DNA of 64,000 nucleotides from Platerodrilus igneus (GCA_036346225.1 JARFIW010001104.1:8644001-8708000); one strand, 5' to 3'. Counted from the stretch's first letter, positions 8,997-23,331 are shown. The notes: a model not told the origin generated them from the letters alone. Numbers and translations are program-made.

Positions 8997-11354
8997 TTAT
9001 TGATGTCTTCTTTGTGATTGATGGAATTTTGTTCTTGGTTTATATGAAATGATTCTAAGAAAAGTCTTTTTTGTAATTGCTTTCTATATCTAAAATTTTA
9101 CATTATCATAATTGACTTTGTGTTTTGTATTGTATAAATGTATAGAAAGAGCACAAGAAGTTTTCCTAATTTTGCATCACTTTTGTGTTGTGTCATGCGA
9201 TTTCGGAGCCACTGTTTGGTTTGGCCTACGTAGGAAGCTTTGCATTCACATTGAATTTTATACACTAAATTGCTACATAAAGCTTTATTTGTTTTTCTTT
9301 TAGTTTAGTAAAAAGTTTCCAATGGACTTAGTATTTGAATTTATTATAGTTACAAAAGGTTGTTTTAGTAATTTTTTATTAGTGGTGAAAGATTAGTAAT
9401 ATATAAAAGTTTTTGTAAATGATATCAGTATGTTTATTTTGAGGTGGAAATATGATTGTGTTAGTATGTAGTAGTTTTGATAAAAGTAGTTTAGGGTAAC
9501 CGTTGTTGATTAAGATTGATATTAGTTCTTTCAGATTTTTTCCTTAAATTTGGGTTCACAGATAGAGACCATACGATGTTTCAGTCCTAATATGGTGTTA
9601 ATTTTTGTTTCATGCTATGATTGGAATGGTAATTTAAATATCTTTCTGAATTTGTAGGTTTTTGTAAATATCAAAATTGATCTTGTTGTCATTATTACGG
9701 ATAACTAGTGTATCAAGAAATGGTATTGATTGGTGAGATTCTAGTTCATAAGAGAATTTCAAATGTTCGTTAAAATTGTTAAAATGTTGAATGGTGGTTA
9801 GTAAAAATGTTCAGGAAGTGAGCAGAGAATGTCATCAACGTATTTGACTAGAAATACCATTTTGAAAGGTAAGTTAGGTAAAACACTTTCTACCAGTTTG
9901 TCCATTACTATTTGTGCAATAATAGGGATAATGGTGAACCCATAGGAGTACCAAAAATCTGTAAGTAAAATTTTGAGTTAAAACTAAAATATGTGTTGTT
10001 GAAGATAAGGTTTATTGAAGTGATAAATAATTGTAATGATATATGGCAATGTGGTTCTATGGAATCCCATTTTCTGTAATAATTTGAATGACTAAGTTGA
10101 CTGGTATGTTTGTAAATAAAGAGTTAACGTCGAGAGAAACGAGAATGTGATCTTGAGGTAGTTGAAAGTTACGGTATTGGTTTACGAATTGGAAGGTATC
10201 TACTATGTTGTGGCCTGTAATTGGGAAAGATTTTGTAATATAGTAGATAAGAAAGAAGAAAATGCATATGTTGGAGAATTAATTGAAGAGATAATAGGTC
10301 TTAAAGGAATATCTGGTTTATGGATTTTGGGAGTCCATAATATTTGCTTGGAACAGAATTATTGGTGATAAGTAGTGATTTTGTTCATTTGTAATCATGT
10401 CTTTTGAATAATAATTTAATGTGATTGTTTATGGTGTTCTGTATGGTGAAAGTGGGGTCCTTTTTTAGTTTTTTATATGTAAGTTCATCATCTAATAAGG
10501 TGTTGGATTTATCTATATATGTTGATTTATTAAGTATAACTGTTACGGCTCCTTTGTCTGCTTTAGTGACAAAAATATCAGGATGGTCCTTTAGGAATTT
10601 CTTTAATTTATTAAAGATTACAGAATCTGAATTAAATTTATTATTAGGATTTTTAAAAATTGGTTATTAGATTTGTAACCTGACATCTTTTATTCATTTT
10701 TGTTGTGAAGTAATATCCATGGAGTCAAGTAATATTTCAATATCTGCTAATAAGTGTCCCATATTGATGTCAGAAATACATGAGTTTAAAATAAACTTAG
10801 GGCCTAAAGATAAAAACTATTGATGTCATCAGGGATGTCTACATTACTTAAGTTACAAATCCATTTGCTATTGTTGACAAAGAGTTGTTTACTTTGGATT
10901 TGATGTGATTTTAAAGTATTAAATTTCTTAATTAGTAATTTTTATATATATAAATTGTCTGTTATATGATTGGGCTTGTTTGTTCTTGAAATTAATATAT
11001 AAATCTATAGGTATAGAATCTTTGATGGTTTCTTTAGTTTTGAAAAGTTGATTATGCCAAAATTGTATTTCTGCATGAGTGTATTCAATTTCTAAATTTA
11101 ATAAAGATTTTTCTAACCTGTGATTTAGGTTAGTAACTTGTTTATTAATCTTTTCACTTCAGTACCTATTAGACGAGACATAAAAATGGTTGAATCAAGT
11201 ATATGTTTAGGTTTCAATTCTTCTCTTCGACATCTTTCTAAGAAGGTCTTCCTGTTATTGAAGTGGGCAAGTTTTTTGTAATTTTGGCCCAATATTTTAA
11301 ATTTGTGACCATTACTTCTCCATGTTCTATACGGATGTATTGATAAAATCCCAT
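8997..11354 (-). pseudogene. PLE polyprotein (RT + GIY-YIG), unit A, frameshifted
   Basis: The start codon at 11354 (MGFYQY) and stop at 8997 bracket about 786 codons, the usual length of a PLE protein. RT YVDD lies at 9831-9842. The GIY-YIG block (VYKIQCECKASYVGQTKQ) occupies about 8997-9266. Several single-base homopolymer differences break the frame, including one extra T in the nuclease region near 9067. In other units some of these sites are in frame. Confidence 0.85.
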
Positions 11355-11485
11355 ATTTTTATATAAAAGGTTCTTGATAATTCTTGAGCGTAGTTAAATT
11401 AGAAAAGATTTTGTTTTTGGTTCTTGGGATAAAGTCGCTCATAAATTAAACACAAAACATTAAATGTGTATCATTTGTATTAAAT

Positions 11486-11523
11486 CGTACGTTTCGGTGA
11501 TAATTTACACCTTAATCATCGAT
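11486..11523 (-). ncRNA. Hammerhead-like motif, unit B
   Basis: Same sequence as in unit A, about 85 bases from the junction with unit A. The departures from the consensus core are identical. Confidence 0.4.
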
Positions 11524-11992
11524 CTACATGAAAAGTATATAAATAGGTAATTCATATAACAGGTAATATATGTTTAACTTACTTATTACTTGATAAAATT
11601 ATTTTATGTATTCACCCATAATAAAAGTAACAGAAGGAAGCTTGTCATATTACTGATTAAGAATTAAAATTAATTTTGAATGAAATGTCAGTTCACTTAT
11701 TTGACAAAATGTAGGATCAAGGATGACATCAAACAACAAATTATGACACTATTTGATTATATTTTTTATTTAAATAGTAGTATGTGGTTTATTTGTAAAA
11801 ATTTTTTGTATGGTGGGTTGCATAAAAATAGTTAGATTTTAAAATCATATATTTTTACAGGTGTAGTAAACAGGTTGACTTTTGACTTAAATTAAATAGA
11901 ATTCTGTGTGTAAGCAATATCATTATAGTTAGTATATTTTTTTGGATTAAAAGTGTATAGGTATGAGTAAACTGTATGTAAATTATTGATGT

Positions 11993-14345
11993 CTTCTTTG
12001 TGATTGATGGAATTTTGTTCTTGGTTTATATGAAATGATTCTAAGAAAAGTCTTTTTTTGTAATTGCTTTCTATATCTAAAATTTTACATTATCATAATT
12101 GACTTTGTGTTTTGTATTGTATAAATGTATAGAAAGAGCACAAGAAGTTTTTCCTAATTTTGCATCACTTTTGTGTTGTGTCATGCGATTTCGGAGCCAC
12201 TGTTTGGTTTGGCCTACGTAGGAAGCTTTGCATTCACATTGAATTTTATACACTAAATTGCTACATAAAGCTTTATTTGTTTTTTCTTTTAGTTTAGTAA
12301 AAAAGTTTCCAATGGACTTAGTATTTGAATTTATTATAGTTACAAAAGGTTGTTTTAGTAATTTTTTTATTAGTGGTGAAAGATTAGTAATATATAAAGT
12401 TTTTGTAAATGATATCAGTATGTTTATTTTGAGGTGGAAATATGATTGTGTTAGTATGTAGTAGTTTTGATAAAAGTAGTTTAGGGTAACCGTTGTTGAT
12501 TAAGATTGATATTAGTTCTTTCAGATTTTTTCCTTAAATTTGGGTTCACAGATAGAGACCATACGATGTTTCAGTCCTAATATGGTGTTAATTTTTGTTT
12601 CATGCTATGATTGGAATGGTAATTTAAATATCTTTCTGAATTTGTAGGTTTTTGTAAATATCAAAATTGATCTTGTTGTCATTATTACGGATAACTAGTG
12701 TATCAAGAAATGGTATTGATTGGTGAGATTCTAGTTCATAAGAGAATTTCAAATGTTCGTTAAAATTGTTAAAATGTTGAATGGTGGTTAGTAAAAATGT
12801 TCAGGAAGTGAGCAGAGAATGTCATCAACGTATTTGACTAGAAATACCATTTTGAAAGGTAAGTTAGGTAAAACACTTTCTACCAGTTTGTCCATTACTA
12901 TTTGTGCAATAATAGGGATAATGGTGAACCCATAGGAGTACCAAAAATCTGTAAGTAAAATTTTGAGTTAAAACTAAAATATGTGTTGTTGAAGATAAGG
13001 TTTATTGAAGTGATAAATAATTGTAATGATATATGGCAATGTGGTTCTATGGAATCCCATTTTCTGTAATAATTTGAATGACTAAGTTGACTGGTATGTT
13101 TGTAAATAAAGAGTTAACGTCGAGAGAAACGAGAATGTGATCTTGAGGTAGTTGAAAGTTACGGTATTGGTTTACGAATTGGAAGGTATCTACTATGTTG
13201 TGGCCTGTAATTGGGAAAGATTTTTGTAATATAGTAGATAAGAAAGAAGAAAATGCATATGTTGGAGAATTAATTGAAGAGATAATAGGTCTTAAAGGAA
13301 TATCTGGTTTATGGATTTTGGGAGTCCATAATATTTGCTTGGAACAGAATTATTGGTGATAAGTAGTGATTTTTGTTCATTTGTAATCATGTCTTTTTGA
13401 ATAATAATTTAATGTGATTGTTTATGGTGTTCTGTATGGTGAAAGTGGGGTCCTTTTTAGTTTTTATATGTAAGTTCATCATCTAATAAGGTGTTGGATT
13501 TATCTATATATGTTGATTTATTAAGTATAACTGTTACGGCTCCTTTGTCTGCTTTAGTGACAAAAATATCAGGATGGTCCTTTAGGAATTTCTTTAATTT
13601 ATTAAAGATTACAGAATCTGAATTAAATTTATTATTAGGATTTTTAAAAATTGGTTATTAGATTTGTAACCTGACATCTTTTATTCATTTTTGTTGTGAA
13701 GTAATATCCATGGAGTCAAGTAATATTTCAATATCTGCTAATAAGTGTCCCATATTGATGTCAGAAATACATGAGTTTAAAATAAACTTAGGGCCTAAAG
13801 ATAAAAACTATTGATGTCATCAGGGATGTCTACATTACTTAAGTTACAAATCCATTTGCTATTGTTGACAAAGAGTTGTTTACTTTGGATTTGATGTGAT
13901 TTTAAAGTATTAAATTTCTTAATTAGTAATTTTTATATATATAAATTGTCTGTTATATGATTGGGCTTGTTTGTTCTTGAAATTAATATATAAATCTATA
14001 GGTATAGAATCTTTGATGGTTTCTTTAGTTTTGAAAAGTTGATTATGCCAAAATTGTATTTCTGCATGAGTGTATTCAATTTCTAAATTTAATAAAGATT
14101 TTTCTAACCTGTGATTTAGGTTAGTAACTTGTTTATTAATCTTTTCACTTCGAGTACCTATTAGACGAGACATAAAATGGTTGAATCAAGTATATGTTTA
14201 GGTTTCAATTCTTCTCTTCGACATCTTTCTAAGAAGGTCTTCCTGTTATTGAAGTGGGCAAGTTTTTTGTAATTTTGGCCCAATATTTTAAATTTGTGAC
14301 CATTACTTCTCCATGTTCTATACGGATGTATTGATAAAATCCCAT
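11993..14345 (-). pseudogene. PLE polyprotein, unit B, frameshifted
   Basis: Start at 14345 and stop at 11993. YVDD at 12821-12832, nuclease at about 11993-12262. The longest undisturbed part is the N-terminal stretch at 13919-14173 (MSRLIGTRSEKINKQVTNLN). The nuclease region carries a 7-T run (near 12058) where units C-E have 5. Confidence 0.85.
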
Positions 14346-14476
14346 ATTTTTATATAAAAGGTTCTTGATAATTCTTGAGCGTAGTTAAATTAGAAAAGAT
14401 TTTGTTTTTGGTTCTTGGGATAAAGTCGCTCATAAATTAAACACAAAACATTAAATGTGTATCATTTGTATTAAAT

Positions 14477-14514
14477 CGTACGTTTCGGTGATAATTTACA
14501 CCTTAATCATCGAT
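14477..14514 (-). ncRNA. Hammerhead-like motif, unit C
   Basis: Identical to the motif in units A and B, about 85 bases inside the junction with unit B. Confidence 0.4.
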
Positions 14515-14973
14515 CTACATGAAAAGTATATAAATAGGTAATTCATATAACAGGTAATATATGTTTAACTTACTTATTACTTGATAAAATTATTTTATGT
14601 ATTCACCCATAATAAAAGTAACAGAAGGAAGCTTGTCATATTACTGATTAAGAATTAAAATTAATTTTGAATGAAATGTCAGTTCACTTATTTGACAAAA
14701 ATGTAGGATCAAGGATGACATCAAACAACAAATTATGACACTATTTGATTATATTTTTTATTTAAATAGTAGTATGTGGTTTATTTGTAAAAAATTTTTT
14801 GTATGGTGGGTTGCATAAAATAGTTAGATTTTAAAATCATATATTTTTACAGGTGTAGTAAACAGGTTGACTTTTGACTTAAATTAAATAGAATTCTGTG
14901 TGTAAGCAATATCATTATAGTTAGTATATTTTTTGAATTAAAAGTGTATAGGTATGAGTAAACTGTATGTAAA

Positions 14974-17341
14974 TTATTGATGTCTTCTTTGTGATTGATG
15001 GAATTTTGTTCTTGGTTTATATGAAATGATTCTAAGAAAAGTCTTTTTGTAATTGCTTTCTATATCTAAAATTTTACATTATCATAATTGACTTTGTGTT
15101 TTGTATTGTATAAATGTATAGAAAGAGCACAAGAAGTTTTCCTAATTTTGCATCACTTTTGTGTTGTGTCATGCGATTTCGGAGCCACTGTTTGGTTTGG
15201 CCTACGTAGGAAGCTTTGCATTCACATTGAATTTTATACACTAAATTGCTACATAAAGCTTTATTTGTTTTTTCTTTTAGTTTAGTAAAAAGTTTCCAAT
15301 GGACTTAGTATTTGAATTTATTATAGTTACAAAAGGTTGTTTTAGTAATTTTTTATTAGTGGTGAAAGATTAGTAATATATAAAAGTTTTTGTAAATGAT
15401 ATCAGTATGTTTATTTTGAGGTGGAAATATGATTGTGTTAGTATGTAGTAGTTTTGATAAAAGTAGTTTAGGGTAACCGTTGTTGATTAAGATTGATATT
15501 AGTTCTTTCAGATTTTTTCCTTAAATTTGGGTTCACAGATAGAGACCATACGATGTTTCAGTCCTAATATGGTGTTAATTTTTGTTTCATGCTATGATTG
15601 GAATGGTAATTTAAATATCTTTCTGAATTTGTAGGTTTTTGTAAATATCAAAATTGATCTTGTTGTCATTATTACGGATAACTAGTGTATCAAGAAATGG
15701 TATTGATTGGTGAGATTCTAGTTCATAAGAGAATTTCAAATGTTCGTTAAAATTGTTAAAATGTTGAATGGTGGTTAGTAAAAATGTTCAGGAAGTGAGC
15801 AGAGAATGTCATCAACGTATTTGACTAGAAATACCATTTTGAAAGGTAAGTTAGGTAAAACACTTTCTACCAGTTTGTCCATTACTATTTGTGCAATAAT
15901 AGGGGATAATGGTGAACCCATAGGAGTACCAAAATCTGTAAGTAAAATTTTGAGTTAAAACTAAAATATGTGTTGTTGAAGATAAGGTTTATTGAAGTGA
16001 TAAATAATTGTAATGATATATGGCAATGTGGTTCTATGGAATCCCATTTTCTGTAATAATTTGAATGACTAAGTTGACTGGTATGTTTGTAAATAAAGAG
16101 TTAACGTCGAGAGAAACGAGAATGTGATCTTGAGGTAGTTGAAAGTTACGGTATTGGTTTACGAATTGGAAGGTATCTACTATGTTGTGGCCTGTAATTG
16201 GGAAAGATTTTTGTAATATAGTAGATAAGAAAGAAGAAAATGCATATGTTGGAGAATTAATTGAAGAGATAATAGGTCTTAAAGGAATATCTGGTTTATG
16301 GATTTTGGGAGTCCATAATATTTGCTTGGAACAGAATTATTGGTGATAAGTAGTGATTTTTGTTCATTTGTAATCATGTCTTTTTTGAATAATAATTTAA
16401 TGTGATTGTTTATGGTGTTCTGTATGGTGAAAGTGGGGTCCTTTTTTAGTTTTTTATATGTAAGTTCATCATCTAATAAGGTGTTGGATTTATCTATATA
16501 TGTTGATTTATTAAGTATAACTGTTACGGCTCCTTTGTCTGCTTTAGTGACAAAAATATCAGGATGGTCCTTTAGGAATTTCTTTAATTTATTAAAGATT
16601 ACAGAATCTGAATTAAATTTATTATTAGGATTTTTTAAAAAATTGGTTATTAGATTTGTAACCTGACATCTTTTATTCATTTTTTGTTGTGAAGTAATAT
16701 CCATGGAGTCAAGTAATATTTCAATATCTGCTAATAAGTGTCCCATATTGATGTCAGAAATACATGAGTTTAAAATAAACTTAGGGCCTAAAGATAAAAA
16801 CTATTGATGTCATCAGGGATGTCTACATTACTTAAGTTACAAATCCATTTGCTATTGTTGACAAAGAGTTGTTTACTTTGGATTTGATGTGATTTTAAAG
16901 TATTAAATTTCTTAATTAGTAATTTTTTTATATATATAAATTGTCTGTTATATGATTGGGCTTGTTTGTTCTTGAAATTAATATATAAATCTATAGGTAT
17001 AGAATCTTTGATGGTTTCTTTAGTTTTGAAAAGTTGATTATGCCAAAATTGTATTTCTGCATGAGTGTATTCAATTTCTAAATTTAATAAAGATTTTCTA
17101 ACCTGTGATTTAGGTTAGTAACTTGTTTATTAATCTTTTCACTTCGAGTACCTATTAGACGAGACATAAAAATGGTTGAATCAAGTATATGTTTAGGTTT
17201 CAATTCTTCTCTTCGACATCTTTCTAAGAAGGTCTTCCTGTTATTGAAGTGGGCAAGTTTTTTTGTAATTTTGGCCCAATATTTTAAATTTGTGACCATT
17301 ACTTCTCCATGTTCTATACGGATGTATTGATAAAATCCCAT
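14974..17341 (-). pseudogene. PLE polyprotein, unit C (near-intact segments)
   Basis: Start at 17341 (MGFYQYIRIEHGEVM), stop at 14974. Domain order along the protein: N-terminal basic region; RT N-terminal motif KADKGAVTVIL; GLPK motif (a PLE hallmark); SLDVNSLFTNIP with the first catalytic Asp; TPMGSPLSPI (motif B, here in frame as GTPMG); YVDDI with the catalytic pair at 15808-15819; FLDTLV; and a C-terminal GIY-YIG nuclease with VYKIQCECKASYVGQTKQ. Open segments include 17084-17341 and 16279-16746. Frameshifts separate the open segments. The product would be a self-mobilising RT/endonuclease. Confidence 0.88.
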
Positions 17342-17473
17342 ATTTTTATATAAAAGGTTCTTGATAATTCTTGAGCGTAGTTAAATTAGAAAAGATTTTG
17401 TTTTTTGGTTCTTGGGATAAAGTCGCTCATAAATTAAACACAAAACATTAAATGTGTATCATTTGTATTAAAT

Positions 17474-17511
17474 CGTACGTTTCGGTGATAATTTACACCT
17501 TAATCATCGAT
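17474..17511 (-). ncRNA. Hammerhead-like motif, unit D
   Basis: Same sequence as in the other units, about 85 bases inside the junction with unit C. Confidence 0.4.
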
Positions 17512-17973
17512 CTACATGAAAAAGTATATAAATAGGTAATTCATATAACAGGTAATATATGTTTAACTTACTTATTACTTGATAAAATTATTTTATGTAT
17601 TCACCCATAATAAAAGTAACAGAAGGAAGCTTGTCATATTACTGATTAAGAATTAAAATTAATTTTGAATGAAATGTCAGTTCACTTATTTGACAAAAAT
17701 GTAGGATCAAGGATGACATCAAACAACAAATTATGACACTATTTGATTATATTTTTTTATTTAAATAGTAGTATGTGGTTTATTTGTAAAAAATTTTTTG
17801 TATGGTGGGTTGCATAAAAATAGTTAGATTTTAAAATCATATATTTTTACAGGTGTAGTAAACAGGTTGACTTTAGACTTAAATTAAATAGAATTCTGTG
17901 TGTAAGCAATATCATTATAGTTAGTATATTTTTTGAATTAAAAGTGTATAGGTATGAGTAAACTGTATGTAAA

Positions 17974-20336
17974 TTATTGATGTCTTCTTTGTGATTGATG
18001 GAATTTTGTTCTTGGTTTATATGAAATGATTCTAAGAAAAGTCTTTTTGTAATTGCTTTCTATATCTAAAATTTTTACATTATCGTAATTGACTTTGTGT
18101 TTTGTATTGTATAAATGTATAGAAAGAGCACAAGAAGTTTTTCCTAATTTTGCATCACTTTTGTGTTGTGTCATGCGATTTCGGAGCCACTGTTTGGTTT
18201 GGCCTACGTAGGAAGCTTTGCATTCACATTGAATTTTATACACTAAATTGCTACATAAAGCTTTATTTGTTTTTCTTTTAGTTTAGTAAAAAGTTTCCAA
18301 TGGACTTAGTATTTGAATTTATTATAGTTACAAAAGGTTGTTTTAGTAATTTTTTATTAGTGGTGAAAGATTAGTAATATATAAAAGTTTTTGTAAATGA
18401 TATCAGTATGTTTATTTTGAGGTGGAAATATGATTGTGTTAGTATGTAGTAGTTTTGATAAAAGTAGTTTAGGGTAACCGTTGTTGATTAAGATTGATAT
18501 TAGTTCTTTCAGATTTTTTCCTTAAATTTGGGTTCACAGATAGAGACCATACGATGTTTCAGTCCTAATATGGTGTTAATTTTTGTTTCATGCTATGATT
18601 GGAATGGTAATTTAAATATCTTTCTGAATTTGTAGGTTTTTGTAAATATCAAAATTGATCTTGTTGTCATTATTACGGATAACTAGTGTATCAAGAAATG
18701 GTATTGATTGGTGAGATTCTAGTTCATAAGAGAATTTCAAATGTTCGTTAAAATTGTTAAAATGTTGAATGGTGGTTAGTAAAAATGTTCAGGAAGTGAG
18801 CAGAGAATGTCATCAACGTATTTGACTAGAAATACCATTTTGAAAGGTAAGTTAGGTAAAACACTTTCTACCAGTTTGTCCATTACTATTTGTGCAATAA
18901 TAGGGATAATGGTGAACCCATAGAGTACCAAAAATCTGTAAGTAAAATTTTGAGTTAAAACTAAAATATGTGTTGTTGAAGATAAGGTTTATTGAAGTGA
19001 TAAATAATTGTAATGATATATGGCAATGTGGTTCTATGGAATCCCATTTTTCTGTAATAATTTGAATGACTAAGTTGACTGGTATGTTTGTAAATAAAGA
19101 GTTAACGTCGAGAGAAACGAGAATGTGATCTTGAGGTAGTTGAAAGTTACGGTATTGGTTTACGAATTGGAAGGTATCTACTATGTTGTGGCCTGTAATT
19201 GGGAAAGATTTTGTAATATAGTAGATAAGAAAGAAGAAAATGCATATGTTGGAGAATTAATTGAAGAGATAATAGGTCTTAAAGGAATATCTGGTTTATG
19301 GATTTTTGGGAGTCCATAATATTTGCTTGGAACAGAATTATTGGTGATAAGTAGTGATTTTTGTTCATTTGTAATCATGTCTTTTGAATAATAATTTAAT
19401 GTGATTGTTTATGGTGTTCTGTATGGTGAAAGTGGGGTCCTTTTTAGTTTTTATATGTAAGTTCATCATCTAATAAGGTGTTGGATTTATCTATATATGT
19501 TGATTTATTAAGTATAACTGTTACGGCTCCTTTGTCTGCTTTAGTGACAAAAATATCAGGATGGTCCTTTAGGAATTTCTTTAATTTATTAAAGATTACA
19601 GAATCTGAATTAAATTTATTATTAGGATTTTTTAAAAAATTGGTTATTAGATTTGTAACCTGACATCTTTTATTCATTTTTTGTTGTGAAGTAATATCCA
19701 TGGAGTCAAGTAATATTTCAATATCTGCTAATAAGTGTCCCATATTGATGTCAGAAATACATGAGTTTAAAATAAACTTAGGGCCTAAAGATAAAAAACT
19801 ATTGATGTCATCAGGGATGTCTACATTACTTAAGTTACAAATCCATTTGCTATTGTTGACAAAGAGTTGTTTACTTTGGATTTGATGTGATTTTAAAGTA
19901 TTAAATTTCTTAATTAGTAATTTTTATATATATAAATTGTCTGTTATATGATTGGGCTTGTTTGTTCTTGAAATTAATATATAAATCTATAGGTATAGAA
20001 TCTTTGATGGTTTCTTTAGTTTTGAAAAGTTGATTATGCCAAAATTGTATTTCTGCATGAGTGTATTCAATTTCTAAATTTAATAAAGATTTTTCTAACC
20101 TGTGATTTAGGTTAGTAACTTGTTTATTAATCTTTTCACTTCGAGTACCTATTAGACGAGACATAAAATGGTTGAATCAAGTATATGTTTAGGTTTCAAT
20201 TCTTCTCTTCGACATCTTTCTAAGAAGGTCTTCCTGTTATTGAAGTGGGCAAGTTTTTTGTAATTTTGGCCCAATATTTTAAATTTGTGACCATTACTTC
20301 TCCATGTTCTATACGGATGTATTGATAAAATCCCAT
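17974..20336 (-). pseudogene. PLE polyprotein, unit D, frameshifted; nuclease domain open
   Basis: Start at 20336, stop at 17974, YVDD at 18809-18820. The GIY-YIG domain is fully open at 17974-18243: 89 residues from VYKIQCEC to the C-terminal QRRHQ, with conserved YVGQT, Arg and His-containing helices. Other open pieces are 19181-19378 (GLPKIHKP motif), 19444-19743 and 19910-20164. The one-base loss at about 18923 (CATAGAGTACC) is specific to this unit among the minus-strand copies. Confidence 0.86.
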
Positions 20337-20467
20337 ATTTTTATATAAAAGGTTCTTGATAATTCTTGAGCGTAGTTAAATTAGAAAAGATTTTGTTTTT
20401 GGTTCTTGGGATAAAGTCGCTCATAAATTAAACACAAAACATTAAATGTGTATCATTTGTATTAAAT

Positions 20468-20505
20468 CGTACGTTTCGGTGATAATTTACACCTTAATCA
20501 TCGAT
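20468..20505 (-). ncRNA. Hammerhead-like motif, unit E
   Basis: Same as in the other units. Confidence 0.4.
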
Positions 20506-20964
20506 CTACATGAAAAAGTATATAAATAGGTAATTCATATAACAGGTAATATATGTTTAACTTACTTATTACTTGATAAAATTATTTTATGTATTCACCC
20601 ATAATAAAAGTAACAGAAGGAAGCTTGTCATATTACTGATTAAGAATTAAAATTAATTTTGAATGAAATGTCAGTTCACTTATTTGACAAAATGTAGGAT
20701 CAAGGATGACATCAAACAACAAATTATGACACTATTTGATTATATTTTTTATTTAAATAGTAGTATGTGGTTTATTTGTAAAAAATTTTTGTATGGTGGG
20801 TTGCATAAAAATAGTTAGATTTTAAAATCATATATTTTTACAGGTGTAGTAAACAGGTTGACTTTTGACTTAAATTAAATAGAATTCTGTGTGTAAGCAA
20901 TATCATTATAGTTAGTATATTTTTTGAATTAAAAGTGTATAGGTATGAGTAAACTGTATGTAAA

Positions 20965-23331
20965 TTATTGATGTCTTCTTTGTGATTGATGGAATTTTGT
21001 TCTTGGTTTATATGAAATGATTCTAAGAAAAGTCTTTTTGTAATTGCTTTCTATATCTAAAATTTTTACATTATCATAATTGACTTTGTGTTTTGTATTG
21101 TATAAATGTATAGAAAGAGCACAAGAAGTTTTTCCTAATTTTGCATCACTTTTGTGTTGTGTCATGCGATTTCGGAGCCACTGTTTGGTTTGGCCTACGT
21201 AGGAAGCTTTGCATTCACATTGAATTTTATACACTAAATTGCTACATAAAGCTTTATTTGTTTTTTCTTTTAGTTTAGTAAAAAAGTTTCCAATGGACTT
21301 AGTATTTGAATTTATTATAGTTACAAAAGGTTGTTTTAGTAATTTTTTTATTAGTGGTGAAAGATTAGTAATATATAAAAGTTTTTGTAAATGATATCAG
21401 TATGTTTATTTTGAGGTGGAAATATGATTGTGTTAGTATGTAGTAGTTTTGATAAAAGTAGTTTAGGGTAACCGTTGTTGATTAAGATTGATATTAGTTC
21501 TTTCAGATTTTTTCCTTAAATTTGGGTTCACAGATAGAGACCATACGATGTTTCAGTCCTAATATGGTGTTAATTTTTGTTTCATGCTATGATTGGAATG
21601 GTAATTTAAATATCTTTCTGAATTTGTAGGTTTTTGTAAATATCAAAATTGATCTTGTTGTCATTATTACGGATAACTAGTGTATCAAGAAATGGTATTG
21701 ATTGGTGAGATTCTAGTTCATAAGAGAATTTCAAATGTTCGTTAAAATTGTTAAAATGTTGAATGGTGGTTAGTAAAAATGTTCAGGAAGTGAGCAGAGA
21801 ATGTCATCAACGTATTTGACTAGAAATACCATTTTGAAAGGTAAGTTAGGTAAAACACTTTCTACCAGTTTGTCCATTACTATTTGTGCAATAATAGGGG
21901 ATAATGGTGAACCCATAGGAGTACCAAAATCTGTAAGTAAAATTTTGAGTTAAAACTAAAATATGTGTTGTTGAAGATAAGGTTTATTGAAGTGATAAAT
22001 AATTGTAATGATATATGGCAATGTGGTTCTATGGAATCCCATTTTCTGTAATAATTTGAATGACTAAGTTGACTGGTATGTTTGTAAATAAAGAGTTAAC
22101 GTCGAGAGAAACGAGAATGTGATCTTGAGGTAGTTGAAAGTTACGGTATTGGTTTACGAATTGGAAGGTATCTACTATGTTGTGACCTGTAATTGGGAAA
22201 GATTTTTGTAATATAGTAGATAAGAAAGAAGAAAATGCATATGTTGGAGAATTAATTGAAGAGATAATAGGTCTTAAAGGAATATCTGGTTTATGGATTT
22301 TGGGAGTCCATAATATTTGCTTGGAACAGAATTATTGGTGATAAGTAGTGATTTTTGTTCATTTGTAATCATGTCTTTTTGAATAATAATTTAATGTGAT
22401 TGTTTATGGTGTTCTGTATGGTGAAAGTGGGGTCCTTTTTAGTTTTTATATGTAAGTTCATCATCTAATAAGGTGTTGGATTTATCTATATATGTTGATT
22501 TATTAAGTATAACTGTTACGGCTCCTTTGTCTGCTTTAGTGACAAAAATATCAGGATGGTCCTTTAGAATTTCTTTAATTTATTAAAGGTTACAGAATCT
22601 GAATTAAATTTATTATTAGGATTTTTAAAAATTGGTTATTAGATTTGTAACCTGACATCTTTTATTCATTTTTTGTTGTGAAGTAATATCCATGGAGTCA
22701 AGTAATATTTCAATATCTGCTAATAAGTGTCCCATATTGATGTCAGAAATACATGAGTTTAAAATAAACTTAGGGCCTAAAGATAAAAAACTATTGATGT
22801 CATCAGGGATGTCTACATTACTTAAGTTACAAATCCATTTGCTATTGTTGACAAAGAGTTGTTTACTTTGGATTTGATGTGATTTTAAAGTATTAAATTT
22901 CTTAATTAGTAATTTTTTTATATATATAAATTGTCTGTTATATGATTGGGCTTGTTTGTTCTTGAAATTAATATATAAATCTATAGGTATAGAATCTTTG
23001 ATGGTTTCTTTAGTTTTGAAAAGTTGATTATGCCAAAATTGTATTTCTGCATGAGTGTATTCAATTTCTAAATTTAATAAAGATTTTTCTAACCTGTGAT
23101 TTAGGTTAGTAACTTGTTTATTAATCTTTTCACTTCGAGTACCTATTAGACGAGACATAAAAATGGTTGAATCAAGTATATGTTTAGGTTTCAATTCTTC
23201 TCTTCGACATCTTTCTAAGAAGGTCTTCCTGTTATTGAAGTGGGCAAGTTTTTTGTAATTTTGGCCCAATATTTTAAATTTGTGACCATTACTTCTCCAT
23301 GTTCTATACGGATGTATTGATAAAATCCCAT
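20965..23331 (-). pseudogene. PLE polyprotein, unit E, frameshifted; long open N-terminus
   Basis: Start at 23331 and stop at 20965 give 2367 bases, divisible by three, but compensating indels interrupt the frame. The 214-codon stretch at 22625-23269 is the longest open piece in the array (NRKTFLERCRREELKPKH onward). YVDD is at 21803-21814. The GIY-YIG domain at 20965-21234 is open and matches that of unit D. Confidence 0.87.

Larger units (their letters stand above)
8417..11400 (-). mobile_element. PLE unit A
   Basis: Leftmost full unit, 2984 bp. Its 3' end directly abuts the (TA)n flank at AGAAAAGATTTTG. Going down the minus strand: 5' leader of about 45 bases, polyprotein frame 11354-8997, 3' region with the hammerhead-like motif at 8503-8540, unit end. 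It is joined to unit B without spacer. Confidence 0.9.
11401..14391 (-). mobile_element. PLE unit B
   Basis: Full unit of 2991 bp with the same order of parts as unit A. Confidence 0.9.
14392..17387 (-). mobile_element. PLE unit C
   Basis: Full unit of 2996 bp, the longest. It retains homopolymer lengths that keep the first part of the polyprotein open. Confidence 0.9.
17388..20382 (-). mobile_element. PLE unit D
   Basis: Full unit of 2995 bp. Unit-specific substitutions include A for T near 17876 (CTTTAGACTT) and G for A near 18085 (TATCGTAATT). Confidence 0.9.

Noticed and set aside
10425..10670. Plus-strand frames repeated in each PLE unit (MFMVFCMVKVGSFFSF and similar)
   Set aside because: They lie antisense to the PLE polyprotein and repeat only because the units repeat.
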